26,013 nucleotides of DNA from a virus. Shown here piece by piece: positions 12,052-21,186 of this stretch. Numbering within the stretch: the stretch's first letter is position 1; the number at the start of each line of letters is the position of its first letter. The position numbers and the translations under genes are program-made. The notes under the pieces were generated by a model. That model was given only the letters and a program-made list of their open reading frames with translations. It had not been told where the DNA came from and did no database searches. The stretch lies in IMG/VR virus record IMGVR_UViG_3300048433_000201, positions 1 through 26,013 of that record. The stretch is one strand, 5' to 3'.

Positions 12052-14182
12052 TTCCCATACCCATCATTTGTTCATTGTGTGGTCTAGGCGCTTCTTGCTC
12101 TGCCTTAACCGCTGCAACGTCTACTTGCGCCCCATATTGTCCAAGTATTTTAGCGACTTCAACAGCTAAATCTTGCACCATTTCGTCACGCTTAACGTCA
12201 TCCTTCATAGCCAATTCGTGCATTTTAAACTGCTGATCTGCTTGAATTTTTTGTGCGTCTAACTGCAATTTAGCCATATCAACTTGCATTTTACCTTGCG
12301 CTTTCATTTGCTCTGCTGCCAAGAATGCTTGGTTAGGATCACTTGATGGCATACCACCTTCTTCTTGTTGTTGCGCTGCCATCTGCGCTTCTTGTTGCTT
12401 TTGAGCTATCAATTGCTGTTCACTTTCAGGAGTAACTGGCAAATAATAACGCTCTGAATTTTTTAAACCCACACTACTTAACATATCGGCTAATGTATTA
12501 CGAACATTGGTCATCGTAACCAAACCGTTGTTAGGGCCGTACTGTTGCCAAACGCTCATTTGCATTTGCAGTGTTTCGCGCAGTACAGCAGCTTTCTCGT
12601 TTTCTCTCCCTGTACCAACACCTACATTAACTATCATATCCATGTCAGCGTTCCACGCTCTAGGATCAACAGCAACGAATTGGTTATTTAACCTAATTAT
12701 TTCTTCTTTATCAGAGTTTTTAATGATGCAGCTTGCAATAAGTTTAAACAGCCTACGCATACCACCTTCCGCTAAGTTTCTTGCCATTACCTCTGCTTGC
12801 CCTGCTGCGCCCTCTACAGTAGCAGCAACCGCTGTAGCAGTAGCAGATTGCAGTACATCTGGATCAAGCCCTTGTGAAGCCTTAGAAACGCCTGTTTTAT
12901 TATCAACCAACATATCAAAATATTGCAATGCAGGGAGAGTTGAGCCAGCCGTAAAAGGGATGACTTGCTCACGAATAGCATTTGGCTGTTTTACCCTGAC
13001 TATTCGTCCTATCTCATTATTAAGCAAATCATCTACAGAAACTTGACCATCTAGAATTTCAAGACCTGGGTTGTTAGTTAATGCTACGTTATCCAATACA
13101 CCACGCAACATTGCAGTTGCAGCATCTTGGTCATCCATAATTAGATCAACTACACTGCGACCAAAAAATGCGTGTGGTTCTGGATCAACCTCAAAAACAG
13201 CAAATGGTACTTCGTCTGCTAGTTCGTAAGACAACATTTTATAGCCCGAACCAGCTAACACAAATTGGTACAGTTGAGGTATTCCTGTACCCTCTGCGTC
13301 TACTTTCATATAAGCTTCTGTAACAGCAATCTTTTTTGACGTTGGGTCTGCACTTTCGTCATCATCCTCATTTATAGAATAACCTCTGCGTTCAAACTCC
13401 GCTTCTGCGTCCATCGTATCTGTTGTGCCGCTTATTCCTTGCAATTCATCTTCGTTATAACCCATAGCCAACAAATCGCCTACTGTCATGTCTGTCCTGT
13501 GACCAATCACAAAAAAATCATCAACACTACGAGCGTTTCTGTTTACAAAAAATTCTTCTGGTGGCACTGAAGTTATTAAAATATCACCGTCAGAAATTGT
13601 GCGGCTCAACTTAACATCATAAATGGGCGTTTCTATTTCTACACCCATCTGATCTATTTCAATTTCTTGTGTAATTGTTTGCTCTAATACTTCTATATCA
13701 TCATCGTCAACAACAAGTGTAAATTCTTCCTCAGTCAATCCTGAAAGTGTGTAAATTTCATTTTCAGTTTTATCGTCATACATAACCTTTGCAATGCCAC
13801 ATTTTTTAACCATAGCATCTTGGAAAACGTCATTCAGCATACGATAACCGTTATTCTGCATAAACTTATAGTTTGCGTACTTGGTCATTTGTTCCGCTAC
13901 TTGTACATCTTCTGGCATTCTTGGAACAAACTCTACGGGGTTTTCTGTGCTTAGAAAAACTCGTTGGATAGACGGTTTAATTCCACGGACAACATCACGG
14001 CATTTAGTAGCAACTACTCTTGACCGACCTTGTTCAAACCCAATGTCAACTTCACCATCAAAATAACGCTGTGCTTTTAATCGTGGCTCTGATATTTCGC
14101 TCTCAATAAAATCCACTGCGTCTTGTACCGCTTTTTGAATGATACCTTCTATTGTGTCTTTATCCATCGGTTCTATACGCAT
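12035..14182 (-). CDS. Portal (head-tail connector) protein
   Basis: A 715-residue protein with AAGGA before the ATG. The N-terminal part (residues about 30-130: LKAQRYFDGEVD, CRDVVRGIKPSIQRVF, KYANYKFMQNNGYRML) and the later FAVFEVDPEPHAFFGRSVVD and KASQGLDPDVLQSATATAV follow the pattern of large podovirus portals. The length matches P22- and SU10-type portals. A Gln/Met/Ala-rich helix at about 610-700 corresponds to the barrel-like C-terminal extension. It forms the dodecameric DNA channel at one vertex, and the terminase that would dock there is outside the window. Confidence 0.9.
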   Translation of the reverse strand: MRIEPMDKDTIEGIIQKAVQDAVDFIESEISEPRLKAQRYFDGEVDIGFEQGRSRVVATKCRDVVRGIKPSIQRVFLSTENPVEFVPRMPEDVQVAEQMTKYANYKFMQNNGYRMLNDVFQDAMVKKCGIAKVMYDDKTENEIYTLSGLTEEEFTLVVDDDDIEVLEQTITQEIEIDQMGVEIETPIYDVKLSRTISDGDILITSVPPEEFFVNRNARSVDDFFVIGHRTDMTVGDLLAMGYNEDELQGISGTTDTMDAEAEFERRGYSINEDDDESADPTSKKIAVTEAYMKVDAEGTGIPQLYQFVLAGSGYKMLSYELADEVPFAVFEVDPEPHAFFGRSVVDLIMDDQDAATAMLRGVLDNVALTNNPGLEILDGQVSVDDLLNNEIGRIVRVKQPNAIREQVIPFTAGSTLPALQYFDMLVDNKTGVSKASQGLDPDVLQSATATAVAATVEGAAGQAEVMARNLAEGGMRRLFKLIASCIIKNSDKEEIIRLNNQFVAVDPRAWNADMDMIVNVGVGTGRENEKAAVLRETLQMQMSVWQQYGPNNGLVTMTNVRNTLADMLSSVGLKNSERYYLPVTPESEQQLIAQKQQEAQMAAQQQEEGGMPSSDPNQAFLAAEQMKAQGKMQVDMAKLQLDAQKIQADQQFKMHELAMKDDVKRDEMVQDLAVEVAKILGQYGAQVDVAAVKAEQEAPRPHNEQMMGMGNGLQG

Positions 14183-14191
14183 TTTATTTCC

Positions 14192-16192
14192 TTACTGTGG
14201 TTGATTTGACAGACGTTGCATCAAATTACCTTGAAACTCAGGGTTTTGTGCTTGCGTTTGTGTAGCTACCCTTAATCCACCACGCTTTAATGTATTAGCT
14301 GTGGTTTTTAAATAATCTTGTAACACAGCTAAACCACTATCATCTTGAAGTATTTGTTTAATTCTATTTGCATCTCGTGATAACATAATTTGAACAATTT
14401 CAGTTCGTTGTCCGTCAGTAAGTTGTGGATCAGCTTTTTTTAGCCCTCTTAACAATAACCTACCAAGTGCTATTGTGGAAGATCCAGTTGCCATATCAAG
14501 GCCAAGATCAAGCAAATCAACATCACCTTTTTGACGCTTTACCAATTCAGTAGTAATTGAAGTTGGTGATGAACCTAAAACCTCGTTTACAGTATCATTT
14601 GCAAGTTTTGATACAGACAACTTTCTAAGCATTTCTGGCAATTCTTGTTCTGGAAAAACTTCTTCTAAAACCGAACGCATACTATTATTTTCATCAAGCA
14701 TTTTTTTAATTGTACCAGCTGACGAACCACTTGCTAACATTCTTCGTAATTTAGACATAACACCAAGCCTAAAAGCTTTAATTTGTTCATCGCCTTGTAC
14801 AAGAACTCTATCCCATTCAGTTTGCAATAAATCAAAATCAGGACTTGCAGTTGTTAATTTTCTTGCTGTTTCCCAGGCATCATTTTCAGACATCATTTGT
14901 GAATAGGTTTGTCGTGCTTGCTGAGTTTGTGGGCTTATATTGTCAATAATACCACGCAATTCAAGCTCTACTTCTTTAAGAGCTTTTGCAGCCAAAGGCT
15001 GATCTGCTTTATATAATGCGTTAACCCTATTACTTATAGCTGTGCGTACTTTTTCAGCTTGCGCTATGGTAGGTGTCCCAGTCACTTTTACATTCCCAGC
15101 CTTATCAAGACTAAAAAACATTTTTTCACCCGAAATTTGCATAGCTTCTTTAACTTCATCAAAAGCTCTAGGAACTCTACTAAAAATATTTGCCATGCTA
15201 GTAACAAATTGTTGTGGAACTGGTGTTTTTCCCCAATCAGCATCATCGTACAAAGAACTTGCTTTATTTCCCAAGTCATCAAGACGAGTTGTTTGTTGTT
15301 TTAAGATATTTCTATTTGTTACACCAAAACCACTTTCTAATGCTGTAACAACAGCTTCACGAGTTTCTTTTTTACGACCACGCAAACCCTTTTGCAATTC
15401 TGCCGCAGCCTCTCCCCCTGTTGCACGATATGTACGCACCATGTCTCTCATGGTAACATTTTCTGCTAATATTGATCCATCCATAAGCTGTTGAAAAGCA
15501 TCCTCTGGCGTTATACCACGTTCTTGTGCCAATCGTTGTATCTCACGCTCTGCAACAGCACTTGCCCTATTGCCAAATCGCCTTCTAGCATGGTCAATCA
15601 AGCCACCAATTGTTTTGCCTATAATTTTTCCAGCAACTTCACCACCAGCACCTAAAACCATACCTGTGCCAGCACCAATTATTGTTTCGTCAAGTCTTTC
15701 ACCAACACCGCCTTCTGCCGTTCCAAAGCCTGTAACCGCGCCTTGACCTCCGCCAACTGCAACACCGCCAGTAACTGTTTGTGTGCCGCGTGTTCCCAAT
15801 AATCTACCAAATACTCTACCAATAAGGTTATTGAGCAAAGGAAGTCTTGTAGCAATAGCTGGTAATGCACCACCACCAGTTAAAATTGTAGCAATAATCG
15901 CAGGAGCAGCCGCGCCAGCTATTTCTGTTGATGCAGCCTCTATTGGCCTTGCATCTTTGTAAGCAGAAAGATTACCACGAATTTCGTTTACGAGATCCTC
16001 ATACTCACGTTCAGACCCAATGCTTCTAATATAAGCTTCTAATTCATCTGCTGTGCCAAAAGTGATGCCTTGCAAAAAAGTTCTGCTGCGTTGTGTTGGC
16101 GTTTCTTCTTTGAGTTTTTCGTTTTCTACTTGTTCACCAGCTATACGTTTTTTATATGCGTCTGCTGCTTCCCTTTGAGCCTGTGTGACCAT
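14192..16192 (-). CDS. Large internal virion / DNA-ejection-like protein
   Basis: A 666-residue protein with AAGGA before its ATG. After a charged start it has FLQGITFGTADELEAYIR (about 39-56) and EAASTEIAGAAAPAIIATIL, followed by a Gly/Ala-rich stretch to about 190 that could insert into membrane. A long alpha-helical region follows. These features resemble ejection proteins carried inside podovirus heads and passed into the host envelope before DNA. No lytic transglycosylase or peptidase motif is visible. It is the first of the internal genes upstream of the portal in the physical map. The function is inferred. Confidence 0.65.
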   Translation of the reverse strand: MVTQAQREAADAYKKRIAGEQVENEKLKEETPTQRSRTFLQGITFGTADELEAYIRSIGSEREYEDLVNEIRGNLSAYKDARPIEAASTEIAGAAAPAIIATILTGGGALPAIATRLPLLNNLIGRVFGRLLGTRGTQTVTGGVAVGGGQGAVTGFGTAEGGVGERLDETIIGAGTGMVLGAGGEVAGKIIGKTIGGLIDHARRRFGNRASAVAEREIQRLAQERGITPEDAFQQLMDGSILAENVTMRDMVRTYRATGGEAAAELQKGLRGRKKETREAVVTALESGFGVTNRNILKQQTTRLDDLGNKASSLYDDADWGKTPVPQQFVTSMANIFSRVPRAFDEVKEAMQISGEKMFFSLDKAGNVKVTGTPTIAQAEKVRTAISNRVNALYKADQPLAAKALKEVELELRGIIDNISPQTQQARQTYSQMMSENDAWETARKLTTASPDFDLLQTEWDRVLVQGDEQIKAFRLGVMSKLRRMLASGSSAGTIKKMLDENNSMRSVLEEVFPEQELPEMLRKLSVSKLANDTVNEVLGSSPTSITTELVKRQKGDVDLLDLGLDMATGSSTIALGRLLLRGLKKADPQLTDGQRTEIVQIMLSRDANRIKQILQDDSGLAVLQDYLKTTANTLKRGGLRVATQTQAQNPEFQGNLMQRLSNQPQ

Positions 16193-16204
16193 ATTAATTA
16201 ATCC

Positions 16205-17191
16205 TTAAAGAAATGGTGCAATTTCGTCTTGGTTCATAGTATTCCAATCTTCTTGCGATAACCCTGCATCTATTGCTGATTGTGGAATTACACCATTTGG
16301 TTGTTCAGTATTTTCATTGCTTGTTGGTATTGGCGTAATTGATATTTGCTGTGGTTTAGAAAAAACTTGTTTTGCTATCTCATCAGATATTCCATATAAT
16401 TTTGCAGTTCTTACAACCCTGTCATATTCATCGGTTGACTTTTGAAACCACGTTTTTGCAGTATCACTTGCAACTTTAAATATTCTTTGTCTTACATCAT
16501 CAGCAAGCAACCCTTCACCAGTTAAAAAGTTTTTGAAAGCATTTATTGCAGCGTTTATACCGCCACCAGCACGAGATACAGCCGCACTTTCTTCACTTCG
16601 CACAACGCTTTCTGGATCAAGAATTTTTGCAAAAGCAATGGTAACAGTTAAATCATCAATACCAGAAGTTATATTACCCTCTTGTGCGCGAGAAATAGCA
16701 TTTTTAATTAAATTATATCCATTAAATATTTCGTCATAAGGACGATAAATTTGTCTTAGCTGACCATTTAACTGAGCTACAACACCAACTTGATCTTTGT
16801 CTAAGCTATTTAAAGCCTTATCGTCTTCGTAAATAATTTCTCCAGTATTTGGATCAATAAGTCTATCACCTACTTTTACACCAGCCGTACCCTGCTGATC
16901 CGAAACGTACTGAGAATAAATAGAGGAAGCTGGCATACCAGCCAATATTGCTTCTGCATATTTTTGACCATTAGGCTGTGTGGCTAACCATTGGGCAGTT
17001 CTGTTTTGTTCGTCTCTTTCATCTTGTCGCGTAATATCTCTACCAGCTTGCTCTGCAACACCCTTAAACATTCCCGATCTATCCATAGAAGCCAGTGTTT
17101 GGCGTACCCTTGGATCACGCAAAAAGCCCATCAAGCCCCTTGGCTGCCTCTGCATTTGCTGCATCTGCATTGCTGTTGGTTGTTCTGCCAT
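16205..17191 (-). CDS. Internal virion protein, unknown function
   Basis: A 328-residue protein with AAGG about 9 bases before its ATG. The N-terminus is Gln/Met-rich (about 6-18), then a basic GLMGFLRDPRVRQTLASM. The centre (about 160-215: AISRAQEGNITSGIDDLTVT, then AFAKILDPESVVRSEE) recalls a motif of phage internal or DNA-injection proteins. The C-terminal 40 residues are low complexity with DWNTMNQDE near the end. It sits between two Ala/Gln-rich virion-type genes and is probably ejected with them. Confidence 0.6.
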   Translation of the reverse strand: MAEQPTAMQMQQMQRQPRGLMGFLRDPRVRQTLASMDRSGMFKGVAEQAGRDITRQDERDEQNRTAQWLATQPNGQKYAEAILAGMPASSIYSQYVSDQQGTAGVKVGDRLIDPNTGEIIYEDDKALNSLDKDQVGVVAQLNGQLRQIYRPYDEIFNGYNLIKNAISRAQEGNITSGIDDLTVTIAFAKILDPESVVRSEESAAVSRAGGGINAAINAFKNFLTGEGLLADDVRQRIFKVASDTAKTWFQKSTDEYDRVVRTAKLYGISDEIAKQVFSKPQQISITPIPTSNENTEQPNGVIPQSAIDAGLSQEDWNTMNQDEIAPFL

Positions 17192-17203
17192 TAACTTAAA
17201 CCT

Positions 17204-18274
17204 TTATCCAAAACCTGGTATTCCACCTAAACTACCCAAAACACCAAACAAGCCTGGTGTACCACCTGTTTGCTGCCCTACTGTTGGAAGCCCACTTAGT
17301 ATTCCTGTGCCTGTTTGTAGAGCCTGTGGGCCATATCCTAAATTAGCAGCCGTTTGACCTCTAGCAGCGTCTAACATAGCTTGCTGTTGTCTCTGCGCCC
17401 TCTCAGCGGCTCTCTGCTGCATTTGTAGCCCTTGCATACCCTGACCGAACACTTGACTGCCTAAACCACCTAAACCACCAGCAGCGGCCTGTTGTATCCC
17501 TGCTGCTTGAAACTGACCACCGTAATTTGCTTGGTTTGCCGCTTGCTCCATTTGTGCTTGCTGTATAGCAAATTGATTTGCTGCTGACTGATTTAATTGA
17601 CGGGATTGTTGTTCTAGCTGTGCTTGTTGCACAGCAAATTGATTTGCAGCTTGCATGTTTCCTGATCTTGCCGCTTGTTCTCTTGCCGCTGCTGCTTCCC
17701 TTGCTTGCTGACCAAACTGCTCTGCTTGAAATTGTTGCTGAGAACCTAATGTTCTTGCCTGTTGCATTTGACCTATATCAAATTGCCCTGATTGTAATGC
17801 CGTCTGAAAGCCTTGTTGTCTTTGCTGTGCTGATAATGCTCCTGCTTGTCTCAACGCTTCACCAGCCAATACACCTTCTTGTACAGCTTGTCTTGAACCA
17901 CCAAAAGCCCCTGCACGTTGAGCTTGTGCAGCTAAGTTTTCTGACGCAAGTTGCCTTTGACGTTCTATGTCAGCTTGACCAGCCTCAATAACTTGCTGTT
18001 GATACGGTGACATATACGGATTTAAATTAGTAGAAGCTAACTGATTAACTGCCATTTGACCTGGTGCTTGTGCCGATTGCACCGCGCCCACACCTTGCAT
18101 TGTTTGTGCTTGCCCTAATTGAGCAGCTTGCATTCTTTCAGCATCTGCTAACTGTGCAGCTTGCATGGCTTGGGGAGTAAAATTAGCCAATCTACCATAA
18201 GTATCAGCAGCTTGTGTTTGGTATTGTTGCGCCCTACCAAAAGCGCCTTGACCTGATGTTTGTCCTCCGATCAT
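17204..18274 (-). CDS. Ala/Gln-rich internal virion protein with internal repeat
   Basis: A 356-residue protein dominated by Ala, Gln and Gly. An ideal GGAGG site precedes the ATG, which overlaps the previous stop (ATGA). The middle (about 60-310) is a long series of Gln/Ala helices, including a duplicated unit, AANQFAVQQAQLEQQSRQ and AANQFAIQQAQMEQAANQ, mirrored by a DNA duplication at about 17550-17655. AGAFGGSRQAV near 120-130 is a motif seen in marine-phage internal proteins. A flexible, unfoldable ejection or core protein is likely. Confidence 0.65.
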   Translation of the reverse strand: MIGGQTSGQGAFGRAQQYQTQAADTYGRLANFTPQAMQAAQLADAERMQAAQLGQAQTMQGVGAVQSAQAPGQMAVNQLASTNLNPYMSPYQQQVIEAGQADIERQRQLASENLAAQAQRAGAFGGSRQAVQEGVLAGEALRQAGALSAQQRQQGFQTALQSGQFDIGQMQQARTLGSQQQFQAEQFGQQAREAAAAREQAARSGNMQAANQFAVQQAQLEQQSRQLNQSAANQFAIQQAQMEQAANQANYGGQFQAAGIQQAAAGGLGGLGSQVFGQGMQGLQMQQRAAERAQRQQQAMLDAARGQTAANLGYGPQALQTGTGILSGLPTVGQQTGGTPGLFGVLGSLGGIPGFG

Positions 18275-18996
18275 CTGCCACCTCCAAAAATACTACTTAT
18301 AGCCGATCTAAAACCTCTGCCACCACTTGGGTTTGTTGACGTTCTATTACCTCTTGCTACTGGCATTCTTGATCTTGTTACCGCGCCACTTGTTCTAGTT
18401 GTGCTACTATTCGCAGTTGGAAGATTTCTAGCATTTATACGACCTGGTAATCTTGAAACCAATTCAGAAACAACACCGCCAGTACTCCTATTTGCTGGGT
18501 TCATATTTCTTCTGTTTTGTTCTATTCGCTCTCTGTTTCTTCTACTACGTCTGCGCCTCCGTCTGCGCCTCTCTCGCTCTTCTTCTTCAGGGTCAACAAC
18601 TGGCTCTGTTGGAGCATTTGGGTCTGCACCTCTTGGCATTCCTGTTACTGGATCAATAAAGGGTTGTCTTAAATAATCATATTGCCCAGGATATTGTTCT
18701 GCAAAGGACTGTTCCATTTGCGTTTGAAAAGGCTGAGAGGTATAAACGTCCATACCACCAATGTTGGTTGTAGGCATACTTGGTGCTGAAACTTGGCCTA
18801 AACCTAAACTACTTAATAAGTCATTTGTACCGCTATACATTTGTGGCTGATCCATAGCCATGTAAGTTGGTAAATTGATAGGGCCAGCTTGATACTGCCT
18901 CATCATCTGATCTAGAAAATAATCTCTAGCCTGTTGGACTTGTGGTTCTAACTGCCCTTGAGACGGTTTACCAAATAAAAAATCCATTATACCCAT
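18271..18996 (-). CDS. Virion-associated protein with an arginine block
   Basis: A 241-residue protein started at the ATG at 18996 (GGAG 8 bases upstream) rather than a longer frame. The N-terminus (MGIMDFLFGKPSQGQ) could associate with membrane. A middle part rich in Pro, Met and Tyr is followed by an acidic patch (PEEEE, 136-140) that runs straight into a block of about 17 Arg in 23 residues (141-163). The rest is Ser/Arg/Gly-rich and disordered. The Arg block suggests DNA or RNA contact inside the head. No family is recognised. Confidence 0.6.
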   Translation of the reverse strand: MGIMDFLFGKPSQGQLEPQVQQARDYFLDQMMRQYQAGPINLPTYMAMDQPQMYSGTNDLLSSLGLGQVSAPSMPTTNIGGMDVYTSQPFQTQMEQSFAEQYPGQYDYLRQPFIDPVTGMPRGADPNAPTEPVVDPEEEERERRRRRRRRSRRNRERIEQNRRNMNPANRSTGGVVSELVSRLPGRINARNLPTANSSTTRTSGAVTRSRMPVARGNRTSTNPSGGRGFRSAISSIFGGGR

Positions 18997-19021
18997 TTTA
19001 CTTCTCCACAACCTTAAATAA

Positions 19022-19030
19022 CTTATAGCA
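19022..19030 (-). promoter_or_regulatory. Possible internal extended -10 promoter
   Basis: The 56-base gap 18997-19052 is the longest in this part of the late operon. On the minus strand it holds TGCTATAAG, an extended -10 with TATAAG. No good -35 box is found upstream. It could add transcription of the internal-protein genes, but the support is weak. Confidence 0.25.
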
Positions 19031-19052
19031 TAGTTTATACATATTTACACCC

Positions 19053-19703
19053 CTACCCATGTAATCTTGTAATTGACAAAGTTGAAGCAGGAATATTTGG
19101 CACTGGTGCAGAGGCAGCCGTAGCATTTAAAAAACCATTAGTGCTATCTGTCATCCAATTTACTTCTAAATAATCATTTGCCGCTACTGTAAAAATTTGA
19201 GTTCGTGACGTTACAAGAGTAGCGTTGTTCTGATGTAAAGCTGTCGTCATTGCGCTGTTATTTATATCTGTGCCATTAACGCTAGGCCAGAAATAAAAAT
19301 GAACAGTGCTTGAAGATGTAGAGGATATTTGAGCAGAAAACGATATAACATATTGCCCTGCTTCTCCAAAAACAATTCTACTTGCAGGACTTCCTAAAGT
19401 AATACCAGAATTACTAGCTTCTGCCGTGTATGTAAGCTGATATTCTGTATTTGCACTTGCTGCCGTTACGTCTGCGTTAATGTAAAAATCACCGTGTCCA
19501 TCTTCTAAAACTATTTGACGCCACACACCGTTTTTACTGACAACAGGATAACCGTTTTGCCTATCATATAAAATAACGCCATCTTCAGCAGCAGAACTAT
19601 ACTGATCTTTTGCATCTAATTGATTAAGGGCTTTGCCAAGAAAGCGCCTAATATTTTCAGCCCATGATTGTATATCTGGTGTATACGGTGGGACGATCCT
19701 CAT
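19053..19703 (-). CDS. Tail tip / fibre protein with a C-terminal beta-sandwich
   Basis: A 216-residue protein. The first 65 residues are a small helical domain (YTPDIQSWAENIRRFLGKAL, then NQL) and a connector (GVILYDRQNGYPVVSKNG). Residues about 71-216 are all beta: FYINADVTAASANTEYQLTY, IVFGEAGQYVISFSAQIS, VHFYFWPSVNG, ending STLSITRLHG. This pattern resembles C1q/TNF-like jelly-roll heads found on phage tail fibres and decoration proteins. It is encoded right after the tail nozzle (ATGA overlap), so a tail-attached receptor or plug role is likely. Confidence 0.6.
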   Translation of the reverse strand: MRIVPPYTPDIQSWAENIRRFLGKALNQLDAKDQYSSAAEDGVILYDRQNGYPVVSKNGVWRQIVLEDGHGDFYINADVTAASANTEYQLTYTAEASNSGITLGSPASRIVFGEAGQYVISFSAQISSTSSSTVHFYFWPSVNGTDINNSAMTTALHQNNATLVTSRTQIFTVAANDYLEVNWMTDSTNGFLNATAASAPVPNIPASTLSITRLHG

Positions 19704-21178
19704 CTACGCCCACCTTGCCGCGCATCTAATCGCATTATGCCAACGCGCCAATCTGACGCTGTGTTGCCCTCTACACGCATACGAACCTGACGCCCCTGAA
19801 ACCTTACAGATGTTGGGTTGCTCATTGTAAATGGGCCGTAAGTTGTTTCAGCAGCAGTAGGATAAAACCTTGTTTTAAACTTTGCAGTAACGTCACCTAA
19901 TGTTTTTTCATCAGGTATAAGTTCTACAACATTCATTAAGTTTTCACCATTTCCAATTGATATTGGGCCTGTTTCAGCAAATGGCGTTCCAGTGTCATAA
20001 TTATAACCTATTTCGTGTTCGTATAAGATACCATTGCTTTTGATGTACATAGGGTAACGAAATACACCACGATCAACTCCAGCAGTGCGATCCATAGAAC
20101 CAGTAGTCCATATGTTTTCTGCGTAATCGTAAGCTACATATCTGTTACATTCCATGCTATCTGAGCTAGGATAAAACCACCATATTTCATTCCAAGCAGA
20201 GTTTACTACAGCACTAACTTTACTACGTTGGTCATTATTAAAATCAGAGAAAACATAATCTCCAACTTCACATGGTATATCTTGAACTCTACCACCAGAA
20301 TAAGCAAAGAAACCACGCTGACCCATCCAGAACACTCCAGCGTCTACAGCTACAGCAGCAGCAGCGCCTATTAACCCACAAGACGTTCCAACTCTTTCTA
20401 AACCATAAACAAATGGTGGCCCTTGATAGGTCATGCTGTGGGCATCTTCTGTGGTTAAAATCAGTGATTGGCCTCTTGTTCTTACACCTCGTAAAATAAC
20501 GCCATTAGTCTGTAGTAGTATATCACCAGCTTGGTTTGTAGCGGCTGCTGTCCAGGTTGTGTTGTCTTCTTGATCTGACCACTGCACTTTTCGGCTATCA
20601 CCACCAGCGCCAAAACAAACTACAAATCTCTCTTCTGTAACCATAAACCCAGAACAAGAAGTAGGTGAGTTAGTTACTTGTGCAGCTTTAACAGCGTTGT
20701 TTAGTTGCCATTGGTACAGCTTACCATCGTCAGGAGACATAGCTAGAAGAAATTCTCCATAGTTATCTAATGACCAAACGGTAGCTTTTAATATGTTTTC
20801 ACTGTCGGCTCTTGGTAGTCCGTATTCTTCACGCCCATAAAAACTAGCGCCATAACCAGTGTTTATAGTTGCATCTACACGCCCAGCAGTAAGTCCAACA
20901 GGAGTAATATCTGTTGAAGTTCCATCGGCTTGTAATGCGTACAGTTTGTTAAAAGTTCCAGCAGCTAGTCTTCTGTTTGCGCTGTTATCTTCCCAGGCTA
21001 TTATTGAACGAGCAACACCGCTAATATTTACGCTTTGCCTTTGACGCCAACCACCTATAGGACGCAAAGCGTCTTCATGCCAGCGAACTAAATCTACATC
21101 ACGCCATCTACCTTGTGACATAAGATCAGTGCCATTTCTATACTGACCTTTTGGAATTTGCATAGAAATTAACGGCAT
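19700..21178 (-). CDS. Tail nozzle protein, P22 gp10-like beta-propeller
   Basis: A 492-residue protein with AAGG before its ATG. It has a repeated beta-strand pattern with many Trp/Gly (GRWRDVDLVRWHEDALRPIG, SIIAWEDNSANRRLAAGT, AVFWMGQRGFFAY-like runs, CNRYVAYDYAENIWTTGS). This fits the packaged-DNA stabilisation / tail-hub proteins of P22 gp10 type, which form a propeller ring below the portal and close the channel. The C-terminal part (VVELIPDEKTLGDVTAKF onward) is a separate beta domain. The length is close to P22 gp10 (472). Confidence 0.8.
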   Translation of the reverse strand: MPLISMQIPKGQYRNGTDLMSQGRWRDVDLVRWHEDALRPIGGWRQRQSVNISGVARSIIAWEDNSANRRLAAGTFNKLYALQADGTSTDITPVGLTAGRVDATINTGYGASFYGREEYGLPRADSENILKATVWSLDNYGEFLLAMSPDDGKLYQWQLNNAVKAAQVTNSPTSCSGFMVTEERFVVCFGAGGDSRKVQWSDQEDNTTWTAAATNQAGDILLQTNGVILRGVRTRGQSLILTTEDAHSMTYQGPPFVYGLERVGTSCGLIGAAAAVAVDAGVFWMGQRGFFAYSGGRVQDIPCEVGDYVFSDFNNDQRSKVSAVVNSAWNEIWWFYPSSDSMECNRYVAYDYAENIWTTGSMDRTAGVDRGVFRYPMYIKSNGILYEHEIGYNYDTGTPFAETGPISIGNGENLMNVVELIPDEKTLGDVTAKFKTRFYPTAAETTYGPFTMSNPTSVRFQGRQVRMRVEGNTASDWRVGIMRLDARQGGRR

Positions 21179-21186
21179 TATTCACC

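Noticed and set aside
12507-13046. 179-codon open frame on the plus strand within the portal gene
   Set aside because: It is antisense to a clear portal gene, lacks a good ribosome site and has a composition typical of a shadow frame.
14192-18996. Tape measure protein with a programmed frameshift upstream
   Set aside because: The large protein lacks the long regular helical repeats of a tape measure, and no overlapping chaperone frames with a slippery site were seen; the set fits a short-tailed phage.
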